Under the pieces are notes generated by a model. It saw only the letters and a program-made list of their open reading frames with translations. It did no database searches and was not told the DNA's origin. The position numbers and the translations under genes were made by a program. Shown here in pieces: positions 32,168-43,260 of a stretch of 64,000 nt of DNA (position 1 is the first letter of the stretch; every line of letters starts with the position of its first letter). The stretch comes from Siphonodentalium dalli. Its lineage: Eukaryota; Mollusca; Scaphopoda; Gadilida; Siphonodentaliidae. The stretch spans positions 85,601,980 to 85,665,979 of the forward strand of contig CP136063.1 of NCBI GenBank assembly GCA_032622095.1, given 5' to 3'.

Positions 32168-32490
32168 CATCATAGCTTTAGACTGTCTCTTTGAAAAGCC
32201 AACGAACATCCCAATGGATGTGCGTATATCTAGAAGTGTCCATTATATTTCATTTCTTCGACGACGTATTCCCAACATGACGTAATAAACAGTTTCCAAA
32301 TATGGAGTGCATTCCTGGCGTAGTAAATATTTGTGAGAATCGTAGTATTTAGAGATAGTTACAAATACAACAAGATGCGAAAAATAATCAGTTATGAATA
32401 TGAAGAACTCGGAAGATGATGTCTCCTATATTGTGATGAGTAAAATTAATTATGGATATATCGCCTGTATTCAGTTTACCAACAATAGCT
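32168..32490 (+). repeat. Dispersed repeat family R, copy 2
   Basis: Inverse of 3915-4237, starting 12 bases after the exon 7 donor. Conserved blocks include CAAATATGGAGTGCATTCC and GTGAGAATCGTAGTATTTAG. Confidence 0.72.
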
Positions 32491-32690
32491 GAGTTTGACA
32501 ATGCATGGGAAAATTATCAATGCATCATTCACCTCAGATCTGTGAAGTGATCTGTTATGCCATAAACCAATGAAATCGCGCATAGTCTGCACCACTCTCC
32601 AATGAAATGGAAGGAATCCCTTCAAAACAGAGCCTGATTTTAATAGAGAGTTCTAGAGACATACATCCGATACAGAATTTTCGTCCACTT

Positions 32691-32800
32691 TTCAAAGGGA
32701 CTTTCTCTTATATATGCGATAGAGTCTCCCAAAGGGATCCTTGCATATATAAGAGAATACTTTGGCCTAACAATATTTACCTTGGCCTTGTAAGCCAGTG
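32691..32800. mobile_element. Family C fragment
   Basis: CTCTTATATATGCGATAGAG..CTTGCATATATAAGAGAATA hairpin and CCTAACAATATTTACCTTGG without termini. Confidence 0.6.
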
Positions 32801-32814
32801 AATAAATAGTCGAC

Positions 32815-33130
32815 TTCTGGACTGGAACCCATGATTGTCATGAACAATTAACTATTATTTTTTAATTAAACATCGACCATAATTAGAAATGCATCTGTGA
32901 TAATTATATCAAATGACTTTGCACAATACTATTGTCAACAGGAGCATCAAGAGCATTGTACTTTCACAAAGAATGTAGAGTTACTTCCCCTCATCCACCT
33001 GACTACCACCTGAAGCAGTAGAACATTTTTACCCCACCCCTCCAGTGATAACTGACTTTTATTGACTATTTCGAAAATTGAGGAATAGAATATAAAAAAA
33101 CAATGAGCAGTATTCAAAATGGAGTACAAT
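32815..33130 (+). repeat. Duplicated segment S, copy 1
   Basis: Shares CACAATACTATTGTCAA, CACAAAGAATGTAGAGTT and AATGAGCAG with 33695-34030, in the same orientation about 880 bases apart. Confidence 0.72.
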
Positions 33131-33417
33131 TAGATTTACCCAAAAATAACCTGCGTCAATGCATTGTCTTATATATGCGATATATAAGAGAATGCACTGG
33201 CCTAACAATTTTTTACAATTTTAATAATTTTTTCTTGTATTCTTTAACAATTTTATAATTTCACCCATACAGAGCCCCAGACAAACATGAGCAGACGACA
33301 CTCTTCTATATGCTTCTATATATGTGTGGGGCTCCCAGCAGGGTAATGGATGTTTTTTATTTCATGTCCTAAAAATTGTAAGAAACATTTTTTTTTTTAA
33401 ATGATAAAAAATTGTTA

Positions 33418-33500
33418 GGCCAATGCATTCTCTTATATATGCGAGGCGACCTATGGTCGACTTCGACTCGCATATATAAGAGAATGCATTGGCACAGGGT
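33418..33500. mobile_element. Solitary C-type hairpin core
   Basis: GGCCAATGCATTCTCTTATA..GAGAATGCATTGGCACAGGG hairpin with no CCCTTT terminus on either side. A degenerate half copy lies at 33152-33205. Confidence 0.75.
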
Positions 33501-33694
33501 AAAACAATCCGACTTACGACTCGATTTGTTATGGCGGGCCACATATAGCCACTTCCCAGGGGGATAGTATTTAGAGAACAGAGAACACTCCCCTCACACA
33601 ACTAAGTCCCTGATGAGTGGGGATTGAATTTCTACAAGCCTCTGCCTTGGAATTTTCTCACTTCTTGAAATCTATCATAATCTTAGCTTCCCCC

Positions 33695-34030
33695 TGGTCA
33701 ATCTAAACCGGAACCCACTATTATCATAAACAGTTGACTATTATTTTGCATTAAACATCAACTACAAAGAGAAATGCATTGACTTCTACATCTGTGATAA
33801 TTGGAACAAATAACTCTGCACAATACTATTGTCAATAGGAGCATCAAAGCATTGTATCTTCACAAAGAATTTAGAGTTGCTTCCCCTCATGCACCTGACA
33901 ACATATTCTGAAGCTGTGCAAACAGCCCTGTAAATCAATGAGAGCAGGTGATCAGAGTGTGACCCACTTCGGATGCCATCTACCTTACATGAATAGTCAT
34001 AAATACAATGAGCAGACACTGTTGAATATT
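33695..34030 (+). repeat. Duplicated segment S, copy 2
   Basis: Second copy of 32815-33130, with insertions near 33779. The frames on the minus strand in both copies do not agree, so it is not coding. Confidence 0.72.
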
Positions 34031-34790
34031 GGATTTCCTGGGCGACTTTGTGTAAGCCTAATAACTAACCCTCATAAAATGCTTGTGGTAATCTACTAAA
34101 AATGGGTTTATTGGATTAATGCCCTGATTATTTGTGGAGCTAAATAAGCTGAAAATACCAACAACATATTTCAAATACTTAACGGATCAGTTCAAGGTAT
34201 GCTTTTTACCTGCTATTGATATTCACATATTTTTGTGCAGGAAGTGGATTTTAGAAGGAAATTTCGCAATATTTAATAGGATTTGGTGATATTTTTCTAA
34301 CTTATCTCACCTGAGCTAATTTATTTGCTGTTAATCATTAGGCGTTTATGCAGGTAACCACAAATATGGTTGTTTCATTACATAATTATACATGCACATT
34401 GTTTGTTCGTGACTCATCTCATACCTTCCATGTGTTGTCTCAATTATTGACATTATGTACGGACAATTAGGTCCTGTGGGTAACAGTTGGGTGAGGATGT
34501 ATAAATGTGTCGATACTTAGACGCATAACACAGTGTTTTTACTGATGGATCAATTCTCATTTTCCAACTCAGAAATCGAGAACACACAGATTTATTGATT
34601 TTTCTTCACGAATGTTTATTCCTTCAGGATTTTTCATTTTTCACTCCTAAGGTAATATTTATTTCAAGGTATTTAAGAAATACAGGGTAAAGAGTTAGTG
34701 GTTCATCCATCTAAATTTCTGGTTTTGTATCTGCTGTACTAAGAAATTTTCCTGTTCTTGGAGCCGGCCCTTTAAATCTATTTATATGCC
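34031..34790. other. Intronic stretch, nothing recognised
   Basis: AT-rich, no open frame or clear repeat. Confidence 0.5.
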
Positions 34791-34968
34791 GTTTGTTGAA
34801 CTTATTATCTGAACATTTCCCCCAATTAATATGAACCATTCTGCTCTTGTATTATCTGTCTGATGTCTGCTTTTATTACCTGAACACCCCCTCTAAATGA
34901 ATGATAGACCATTCCAATGTAAAACTCTTATAACTGAATGGGAGAATCCATTTAGTAAAGAAAGGGTT
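34791..34968 (-). mobile_element. Family G element, copy 6
   Basis: TTGTTGAACTTATTATCTG, CTGTCTGATGTCTGCTTTTA and AATCCATTTAGTAAAGAAAG before GGGTTAC (TTAC replaces TTAA). Confidence 0.72.
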
Positions 34969-35033
34969 ACTACAACCAGGGGCATCGGAGCAGGAAAGGC
35001 AAAGCGGAGCTGTGGCTCCTCTTGCCATCCACT

Positions 35034-35070
<37 letters not shown>
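35034..35070 (+). repeat. Uninterrupted 37-G tract
   Basis: Thirty-seven consecutive G on the + (gene sense) strand. Translated frames across it are artefacts. Confidence 0.9.
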
Positions 35071-35072
<2 letters not shown>

Positions 35073-36295
35073 GTTGTAGAGAAAGTGCCCTTCTACTTAT
35101 GTATAAAATGGCAAGAAATGCCTTATATATCAACAGAAACAAAACTAATATATTGTCCTGAGACCGAATTATAATTATATTACTAGTAATTGTAAAATTT
35201 TAATTTGTGCTTGATCCTTGAAACTTAGTAAAGTACTGTTTCAACAGTAAAACTTTGTCTTTTCATCTTTACCTATGGTAAATGTGATCCTTTCTGAAAA
35301 ATGTGCCCCTTTGCCCTTGATAGCTTCTTACAACGAAATTGTGGGGTGAAGGGTTTTTTTTACCAGTCATTGTAAACACTGTACACTCAGATTAATACGG
35401 ATACTGAGTCTAGTATTCCCGCCAACTTTTCATTTCTCGGAAGGCTTGCGGTATTCCCCCGAATTATGTCACATCGCGCCACATTAATCACTTCGATTGG
35501 ACTCCCATTATCTTGGTGCTGCTAATGTTTGAGTACTGATTGGTGATACTGGCATGGAATCCTGGTGGGAAATGAAAGCTCTAAGAAAGGTCATCAAAGC
35601 CACTATTTTATATGTGGATATGTAGTTTACTCCAGACTGGGTTTATACTGGAATCAACTTGTCTGACTTCTTGTTGCATTCATTGATCTGTGCATCCATC
35701 TATCTGTGTCGTGCGGAATTCATTCATTTTCGTGATCTATGCACATAGGTTTCATTCTACATACTCACATTCCAATATTTGGAATCTTGGTGGGTTGTCG
35801 AAATCAGAAGGATGGGGAAATACAGCAAATGCCCTTCTGAGTTCCCCAGAATAAGAGAAAAATACTGAAATAACTAAAAAGGAACATTTATTTCATATCA
35901 AATGCAAAATAAATACATCTTGATAGTTTAGAATGAATTTGATCATTATAAATGTTTCAAAAATATTGTTTGTCAAACATTTTTCCCCACTTTTAAATAT
36001 TTATTTTTTTGCATTTGTTTTGACCTGCAAATCTATATGGCATGTTTTTTCTGGACAAGCTGCTCCCATGCCCTCATTTAGTTCTGAGATTCCTGTACGG
36101 TTTCATTTGCTTTCTGTTCCAAAATAATGAAAATAGTCTGGTTAAACCAAAAGCCTTAGCTCAGGTATATGCAGCATTGGTCATCATTTATGGAATGTGC
36201 ATGCATACTTGAGCATTTTACAGGTAAATGAGAAACTAATTAGTTTGACCCACACCTGTGTTGCTTGTACAAAATAAAAAAATCAAACAGATTGT
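35071..36295. other. Intronic stretch, nothing recognised
   Basis: Mostly AT-rich. No exon with phase-compatible splice sites and no clear repeat. Confidence 0.5.
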
Positions 36296-36375
36296 TGTCC
36301 CCCCAGGTGCGGGGTAGCATCACTTATTCACCCTCTGGGGACCTCATTCTGCAAATGCTTATAACACATAAACTC
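36296..36375. mobile_element. Family B end fragment
   Basis: GCGGGGTAGCATCACTTATT, CACCCTCTGGGGACCTCATT and AACACATAAACTCAA: the right hairpin half and terminus only. Confidence 0.7.
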
Positions 36376-36779
36376 AAACGGAGCTAGCAACCTTGACTAC
36401 CTGTATTTAAAATGGATACTCCGGGTCTATACACCTAGTACTGTAGCTACATTTGTCCCATTTAAAGCTATAGGGGTGTTGATAGCTAAATTATCGCCAT
36501 TTGATTTACTTTGGACTGTCAAGTTGCAATGTAAATAATTTAAGACTTTGTCACGCATTCCTCTGATTGTCACTGTCAAATTACATACTCGATCACCTGT
36601 GTCCGGTCTCATATCACTGGACTCCGCCCACCCCATACCTTACTGATTACGTTATGTCATGCAGATAATGTTACACCTGAGGCATTTAACCCTATTGATG
36701 CCTGCTCAAGCAGATCATCTAGAAGTTGACATTTAACTTATGTCTTCCCATGTGAGAGTATTGTCTGAGTGTTTACATT

Positions 36780-37194
36780 AGGCCAAAAAAAAATCTTCGT
36801 TTTCGATACCCTGCCTGGATGAGATTTTTTTGCCTGCCTCAATTTTTTCCAGAAGGCTTGTCTTGTTACCTGTCAGAGTGTCAATGTGAATATTTATCAT
36901 TTTTCCCATTCCCAAAAGCAAAAATAAGTCAGTTATTAAGCTCAAAGTTTGTAGATATTTTACTGCAGAGTGAATGAATTTAAGGGACAGCATGTTTTTT
37001 CCAATGCTTGACTCATTTTCCATATGTGGACATTGATCTACAATATTCCATGGGACTGTGACTACACTATTATATCGCTTAGGGCTGAAAGGTTTAAAAC
37101 AAATTAAATTATAAATAAAATAAAAATCGCTGCCTGCCTGTCTGGAAAATGTTCCCAATGTTATCAGAAACAGAGAAGTTTTTAGTTTTGGCCT
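36780..37194 (+). mobile_element. Family K element, copy 2
   Basis: AGGCCAAAAAAAAATC to TTTTAGTTTTGGCCT, inverse of 18992-19382. The long minus-strand frame (126 codons) is low complexity and is interrupted in the other copy, so it is not called as a gene. Confidence 0.72.
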
Positions 37195-37200
37195 GAATAC

Positions 37201-37319
37201 AAGCCTGAATTTAGAGTGCCTGTCATTTGCAGAATGAGGTCACCAGAGGGTGAATTTAGTGATGCTGTCCCGCATAGTGGGCTAGCATCACTAAATTCAC
37301 CCTCTGGGGGACCTCATTA
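37201..37319. mobile_element. Family B solitary left hairpin
   Basis: CAAGCCTGAATTTAGAGTGC then the full hairpin GAGGTCACCAGAGGGTGAAT..ATTCACCCTCTGGGGGACCT. The rest is absent. Confidence 0.78.
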
Positions 37320-37346
37320 GGACTCATAAATCCTGAATAATAATCT

Positions 37347-37806
37347 TTAAAGGGACTCAAGGTCTTTGAAGATGATTCATATGAAATAACATAAAGCTGT
37401 AAAACTATCATCGAAATGTACATAAAGAATAGATTGACTTGTTTATATTATTTTCATTATGAATAACTCTCCAGTAATGAGATTTCACATGTCAAAACCA
37501 TTGTTATGTAAACATTGCTCATAAAGTGGAAAGTACTGATAAAAGTCCAATTAGCCCAATAAGATACCAGAGTTTAATAACAATTTGTAAAAAAAAAAAA
37601 AGGAAAAAAAAGACATTTGAAAAGGCCAAAGCATTGAAAATAATTCTGAAAATCTCAGATTAGAATGTTTGAACTTACTACTTGATTTAAAATGTCTATT
37701 GTCAAATTACTGTAACATGAATGAAGATTATCTATATCTCTGTATTCTTCTTTTTGGTGATATTTTTACAGACTTTTATATTTTTTGCACATTTACCCAC
37801 TATGAT
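37347..37806. repeat. Family L repeat, copy 3
   Basis: TTAAAGGGACTC, AACCATTGTTATGTAAACAT, GTCCAATTAGCCCAATA and CAGACTTTTATATTTTTTGC in the order seen at 7770-8162. Confidence 0.68.
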
Positions 37807-38035
37807 CGAGTGCCTTGTATTAATCAGGAGAAAACACATAGAGCACATGGTGATATAAATCGACCCATTGGTCAATAGAAGTGAGGTGTAATGCCTGAGA
37901 TTAAGACCTCTTGTATATGTCTGAGCCCTAACAATTGGATCAGGCTGATATAAAATGAGTGCTGTTAAGTGGACGAGCCTATTATGGGATTAATTGTTAC
38001 GCCCCTGGGGGGTCCTATGCCAGTTGAGGTTCTGT
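37807..38035 (+). repeat. Direct repeat M, copy 1
   Basis: GATTAAGACCTCTTGTATAT, GCCCTAACAAT and TTACGCCCCTGGGGGG shared with 39152-39352. Confidence 0.72.
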
Positions 38036-38383
38036 CAAATATAGAATAAAATTAAAATAACTGCACTGAAGTTTTTAAGAAAAAATAAAAATTGGCCTAT
38101 CGGTCAATAATTTAACTTGGGCAATCTAAAAACCTCATTTTTTTTTTAAATATAAGAAATTTGCTATTGTTCCTATACAGTTTGTTTGTGCATTACATGT
38201 TATTGAAAAAAATCCCAAATAATTATTTTTGCGCCTTAAATATATGTAATAAATTAATTTAAATTTCAATACCAAACAAGGTAGTGCCTATATGGTGGCT
38301 TTTCTCGTTGCAAGCATGTTATTATATACACTAGGATTTCAATGAAATGTAAAACAGGTTTCATAAAAATTGGCCCGAAAAAA

Positions 38384-39055
38384 TGCCTTGAAATAGTGTG
38401 TCTGTCATTTGCAGAATGAGGTTCCCAGAGGGTGAATTCATTGATGCTATCTGGCATAGCGGGCTAGCATCACCAAATTCTCCCTCTGGGGACCTCATTC
38501 TGCATGGCCTCATCTGCTATGGGAGACATAGACTCAGATTGAAGTTCCCAAATGGTGAATATTGTTATCTACCCCCATTGGGAACCTCAATTATACAATG
38601 TGTCATCTGCCAATTTGGGGATATAAAGAAACTAAACTAAAAAGAAATAGAATCTATGTGAAGAAATTTCTATAGAAATTTGATAATAAAGAAACTTTCC
38701 AGAGAAGATGAGGCCTAAGCAGAATGAGGTTCCCAGAGGCCTCATCTCCTGGGAAGTATCTATGGTCTCAAATTAACATTGTTTTAGTTACTTTTTCCTT
38801 CTGTTCAGTTTCTATATCCCCTAATTTGCAGAAGATAAAATGCATAATTGAAGTGACTAATGGGGTGAACATTATCAACTTCAACTGGGGAACTTCAATC
38901 TGATTCTAGGTCTCCCATAGCAGTTGAGGTCTCAGCGGAATGAGGCTCCCATAGAGTGAATTTGGTGATGCGAGCCAGCCGTGCGGGATAGGATAACTAA
39001 ATTCACCCTCTGGGGACCTCATTCTGAAAATGACAGGCACATTATTTCAAGCTTG
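38384..39055. mobile_element. Two family B elements joined head to head
   Basis: A type-1 copy (from 38384) runs to GAGGTTCCCAGAGG at about 38740, where it meets the interior of a type-2 copy in opposite orientation, ending GACAGGCACATTATTTCAAG. A chimera of the two subtypes joined within a hairpin. Confidence 0.76.
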
Positions 39056-39106
39056 ACCTGAAACACTGAATGCATCTTTAAGGTTGAATGTTGCGGTCAT
39101 ATTTAA

Positions 39107-39147
39107 CCCTTTCAGTGCCACAAAAATCGGACTTGGCACTGAAAGGG
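39107..39147. mobile_element. Family D minimal element
   Basis: TTAA, CCCTTTCAGTGCCA joined directly to CAAAAATCGGACTTGGCACT, GAAAGGG, TTAA. Only 41 bases remain, both termini intact: a terminal-repeats-only deletion. Confidence 0.88.
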
Positions 39148-39151
39148 TTAA

Positions 39152-39352
39152 TAGACCCTACTCGAGGGGGTACAAACATAGAGCACATAGGGTAGTGAGG
39201 TGTATATATAATACCCGGGATTAAGACCTCTTGTATATTTCTGTGCCCTAACAATGGGGGCCATGCTGATTTCCAATGAGAGCTGTTACAGTGGACCAGC
39301 CTATTGTAGGATTAATTGCTACGCCCCTGGGGGGGTCTGAAGTCAGCTGGTG
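39152..39352 (+). repeat. Direct repeat M, copy 2
   Basis: Second copy of 37807-38035 (AGTGAGGTGTA, GATTAAGACCTCTTGTATAT, ACGCCCCTGGGGGG). Confidence 0.72.
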
Positions 39353-39420
39353 TACACCTAACATCTTGTTAGCCCAGGACCACACCAATAAAGGCTACCT
39401 ATATAACAGGCTCAATTAGT

Positions 39421-40560
39421 TTACTTATACAACTTATTATGTAATACATAATGGTTGCAGTCAGGGCTAACCTTACTAAATGACTCGTGACATTGTGGCC
39501 AGTTATTCAATATTGGTGTTTTGTGACTACACCTGTGGTACAGTTTTGCTGAAGTTGTGGTATATTTTTTCTCATGCCTGGACATAGTAATTGAAGTCCA
39601 TTGGAAGTTTATCAGGATATTTGTTTTTTTTATGTGAATTCTGAAGATACTATTCTTTGTTAAATTGGAATTTATTTGACTGAAGGGTGATTCATTCGTT
39701 TTGGAATTAATTAGGTGAGGATTCCCCTGGAGAAAAACAAATTTCTAAGTGATTTTCTGGTGGGTATTATAAAGTTTCTAGTTTAAATTCTTTCGTATCA
39801 TGTTATTTCCTGCAAATTCTCCTTAGCTGAAATTTGTGCTGAAAACGCTACACATTAGCATTTCAATAACATAAAATACAAATTCATTTTGAACTTGGAT
39901 GATATAGTAAAATAAATTACCTACATATGCAACCTCTTATGTAATGCAAAATCAGGGTTTCTAATATGGGGGCAGCATGACCCTTTTAAGGTCCCTTTCC
40001 CATTACCCAAATTTCCCCTCCAACATATATTTCTACCCAATCCATGATCCATGGATTAATTTCAGTATCATGTGTTTGCCTGTAAATTCTCCTGAGCTGC
40101 AATGTGTGCCCAAAACCAGCACCAAAACAGTACATATTAGCATTTCAATAACATAACAACAAAATCCTTTTGAACTTGGATGATATAGTTTAAAAAAAAT
40201 TTATACAATCTCTTATGTAATGCATAATCGATGCTTTCAGACCTAACCTTACTAAAATGACGTGGGGACGTGACATTGTGGTCATGTAGTACAGTTTCCA
40301 GAATGCTGTGGCATATTTTTCTCATGTCTGGACATTGTAATCGTCTGGACATCATAATCGCTGTCCATTGGGAGTTTACCAGGATATTATATTTGTTTTG
40401 TTTAGAATTTTGATGATAATAAAAAAAATTGTTGAATTGGAATTTAGTTGACTGAAGGATAGTTTGTTCCTTTGGAATCAATTTGGTGAGAACTTCTGTG
40501 AACAAAATTAATTCCAGAGTGATGTTTTACTCTGTAGAGTTTAAAATGGAAGTCAAGTGG
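39421..40560 (+). repeat. Imperfect tandem duplication N (offset about 775 bp)
   Basis: CTAACCTTACTAAA, GTGACATTGTGG, CTCATGCCTGGACAT and GTCCATTGG recur at 39470-39610 and 40240-40370. TAGCATTTCAATAACATAA with TTGAACTTGGATGATATAGT recurs at 39857 and 40137. Non-coding. Confidence 0.74.
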
Positions 40561-41029
40561 CCATTTTTAATGGGTATTTTTTTCAGAATGCAAACATTAT
40601 ATAGTTGTGTATTATTAGACAGTCCTAACATTTAACCAGTGGATGAGAGAGGCATATTGTTCATTCTCCCAATTAATTAATTTTTGAGAATCTTTTTCTC
40701 GAAATTAACAACTGCTGAGCTATGTTTAAACAATTATCATAAAATCCTGTAAAATCTGATGAAATTAAAACATAAATATATGTAGGTATAATATAAGGAA
40801 GGAGGCATGGTTGCAGAAATTTTGTTGCACGACATTTTCACAGCCCTCTGCCATATTTTTGGGACTCTAATTTTCAGCTACATGTATATCAGTATCTGGT
40901 AATTAGTAATGGATTGACAGTCACAATTTTAAGACAATAAGAATTTGATTAATGCCTTTCATTTTAGTTGGCGTCACTCAATTTAACGGACTCTTTTTCA
41001 CATCCTTATCTCATATATATTTTGAAGAC
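40561..41029. other. Intronic stretch, nothing recognised
   Basis: AT-rich intron preceding the Helitron-like element. No open frame. Confidence 0.45.
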
Positions 41030-41575
41030 CTCTGTTTGTCTGTCTGTCTGTCTGTATGTCTGTCTGTCTGTATGTCATTTATACAAATCTACGATTCTCG
41101 ACCGATCGGGACGAAATTTGGTACGTGTGTGTAGTTTGACCAGGCGGTCGACGTTGTCGTATTGGCGAGCCCGTGCGGCGCCCGCTTCGCGCATGCGCAG
41201 ACGAGATCTCGGAAACAGGTGGACCTATCGACTTGAAATTTGCTATGTGAATGTATCTTGCCCCGGATACGAATTTTATCGGGTCGCCGAGCCCGTGCGA
41301 CGCCAGCTTCGCGCATGCGCAGACCAGATCTCGGAAACGGGTGGAGCTATCGACTTGAAATTTGGTATGTGAATGTATCTTGCCCCGGATACGAATTTTA
41401 TCGGGTCGCCGAGCCCGTGCAACGCCAGCTTCGCGCATGCGTAGACCAGATCTCGGTAGAGCTATCGACTTGAAATTTGGTTTTTGAATAGCCCGGACAA
41501 CGTCGGGCTGGGTAGAGCTATCGACTTGAAATTTGGTTTTTGAATAGCCCGGACAACGTCGGGCTCATCGGCTAG
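41030..41575 (+). mobile_element. Helitron/pearl-like non-autonomous element
   Basis: A CTGT/TCTG tract (about 41036-41072) is followed by three GC-rich tandem cores with a 122-base period (GAGCCCGTGC at 41167, 41289, 41411). Then come two 56-base units each with hairpin AGCCCGGACAACGTCGGGCT (41490 and 41546), then CATCGG and CTAG at 41572-41575 followed by T. A 3' hairpin shortly before CTAG/T is the Helitron terminus rule. Microsatellite plus tandem core matches the pearl/HINE layout of bivalves. The 5' boundary is approximate. ORFs across it are repeat translations. Confidence 0.72.
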
Positions 41576-41585
41576 TATAATATAT

Positions 41586-41904
41586 AAGCCTGGATATAGT
41601 GTGTCTGTCATTGGCAGAATGAGGTCCCCAGAGGGTGGATTTAGCGATATTACCCAACACAGTGGGCCTCATCTTCTGGGAAGTATCTACAGTTTCAAAT
41701 TAACATTATTTTTAGTTACTTTTTCCCTTCTGTTCAGTTTCTATATCCCCTAATTTGCAGAAGATAAAATGCATAATCGAGTTGACTAAATGGGTGAACA
41801 TCACCAACTTAAACTGGGGAATTTCAATCTGATTATAGGTGTCACTAAGTTTACTATCTGGGGACCTCATTCTGAAAATGTCAGACACACTATATTCAGG
41901 CTTG
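41586..41904. mobile_element. Family B element, left end rearranged
   Basis: AAGCCTGGATATAGTGTGTC start and TATATTCAGGCTT end. The first hairpin is cut at CAGTGGGCCTCATCTTCTGG and continues into inverted type-2 interior. Confidence 0.76.
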
Positions 41905-41958
41905 GGGGTATCCAATAAGGAGATATTGGTGTAATGATCAATTGGAGATATTTATATA

Positions 41959-42158
41959 CAGTAATCGACTCCTTAAACTCAGCAGAATTATGGGTAACTT
42001 TTCAGGATTTAGTCGGAAATATGGCTTGTTGCATTCATCGGAAAGCTCTCCCCGAGAGCTTTCCGATGAATGGCAACAAACCATATTTCCGACTAAATCC
42101 TGAAAAGTTACCCATAATTCTGCTGTAGTTAAAAAGTCGATTACTTAGGGCATTACTA
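41959..42158. mobile_element. Family A palindromic element, copy 16
   Basis: Left end shortened (CAGTAATCGACTCC). Centre CTCCCCGAGAGC. The right end CATTACTA is mutated at its last base. Confidence 0.83.
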
Positions 42159-42652
42159 TATTATGCAGCAGTAGAGCACACAAAATTTTCTCAAGGGAAC
42201 TAACGTTAATAATGTACTTTTAGGTTGAATATAAAGGTGGGTATGGATTGTATCCTCAATCGATATTGTAGTGCAACCATATATATACACTGCATGTAAC
42301 ACATATATTATAAATAACTGTAACATAATTAATATCAGAGATCCAATTTTCAAATTCCAAATAACAGCAATACACAATACCAACTTGAACAATAACTTAT
42401 ATTTTACTACATTATATATAGAATAGTGAATAAAACATTGGTCGTGTTGTGCCCTTCCCCTCCCCAGGCCCAAAATTATAGGGGAAAAGGACAAGCTAAA
42501 AACACTATACAACATCCCTGAATTTCAATTGATACAAATCTACCATGTGTAATATCAATGTTATGTTGTGTATGACCATATCTATTGTCACGTTACAAAT
42601 ATTTAAAAACAAATAAAATTCAGGCTCAAAAAGTGCTCCTTATATATTTCAG

Positions 42653-42776
42653 GGTAAAGAGAAGGAGATCAAGCCAAAGACGACACATCATTTTGTTTCG
42701 GTTTCCTTCAGTAATTCTATGACATGTGATGTCTGCCACAAGTCAATGGCAAACAAGCCAGCACTGAGATGTGAAA
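42653..42776 (+). CDS. Exon 8, first half of C1 zinc-finger domain
   Basis: The acceptor is TATATTTCAG and the donor is GTAAGT. Phase 0 in, phase 1 out. It reads GKEKEIKPKTTHHFVSVSFS then NSMTCDVCHKSMANKPALRC E. The zinc ligands of a C1 finger are visible: His, 12 residues, C-x2-C, 11 residues, then Cys. The 11-residue gap is the short form I associate with the RhoGEF C1 group rather than the 13-14 of PKC. C1 fingers bind two zinc ions; in this GEF group they are mostly atypical, acting in membrane or protein contact rather than phorbol-ester binding. The finger is split between this exon and the one at 47426. Confidence 0.88.
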
Positions 42777-42904
42777 GTAAGTTTTAGAACATCCAACAAT
42801 TGTTTTTTTCTTCAGGAATTGTTAAATAAATATACAGAAATCCACATTTATGCTACAAATGCATGGCAGACCGATTGTTATCCTTCCACGATCGCAAGAG
42901 TTCC

Positions 42905-43080
42905 ATAAATTGTCTTTGTACATTTTTTCAGTTCTGTGTTTATTACACATCCAGGATCTCTATCTAACATGGGGACCTGTCGCACCTGCGATTATGAGCT
43001 CGAATCAACTTTGTTTTAGTGGAATTACCCCCCTTTTTCGACTTAGAAATTTTTCACAACATGCATAATTTTGTCTCCAG
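42905..43080 (+). repeat. Family H unit downstream of exon 8
   Basis: GGGGACCTGTCGCACCTGCG, GTGGAATTACCCCCCTTTTT and AACATGCATAATTTTGTCT as at 1-110 and 22800-22910. Confidence 0.62.
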
Positions 43081-43260
43081 CTTGTATTCGTTGTATTTAA
43101 AAAAAAAAAAAAAGTCTAGATTGCTCCTGTTTTATGATCTGGATCATCGTCAAATCTGTATATTAATGGCACTATACAGCAATAATCAGGGAAATGTCCC
43201 AGGCATTAAGTGCCTTCAGATGCTATGATAGAATATAGTGAATAGTCACCATCTTCCACG

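Noticed and set aside
34876-35142. Poly-Pro or poly-Gly proteins across 35034-35070
   Set aside because: Pure artefact of the 37-G homopolymer.
36778-37158. 126-codon minus-strand frame
   Set aside because: Lies wholly within repeat family K and is disrupted in the other copy at 18992-19382; no domain recognised.
40968-41473. Overlapping open frames on both strands (up to 134 codons) rich in Arg, Ala and Cys
   Set aside because: They are translations of the 122-bp tandem cores of the Helitron-like element, open in several frames at once because the period and GC content avoid stops.
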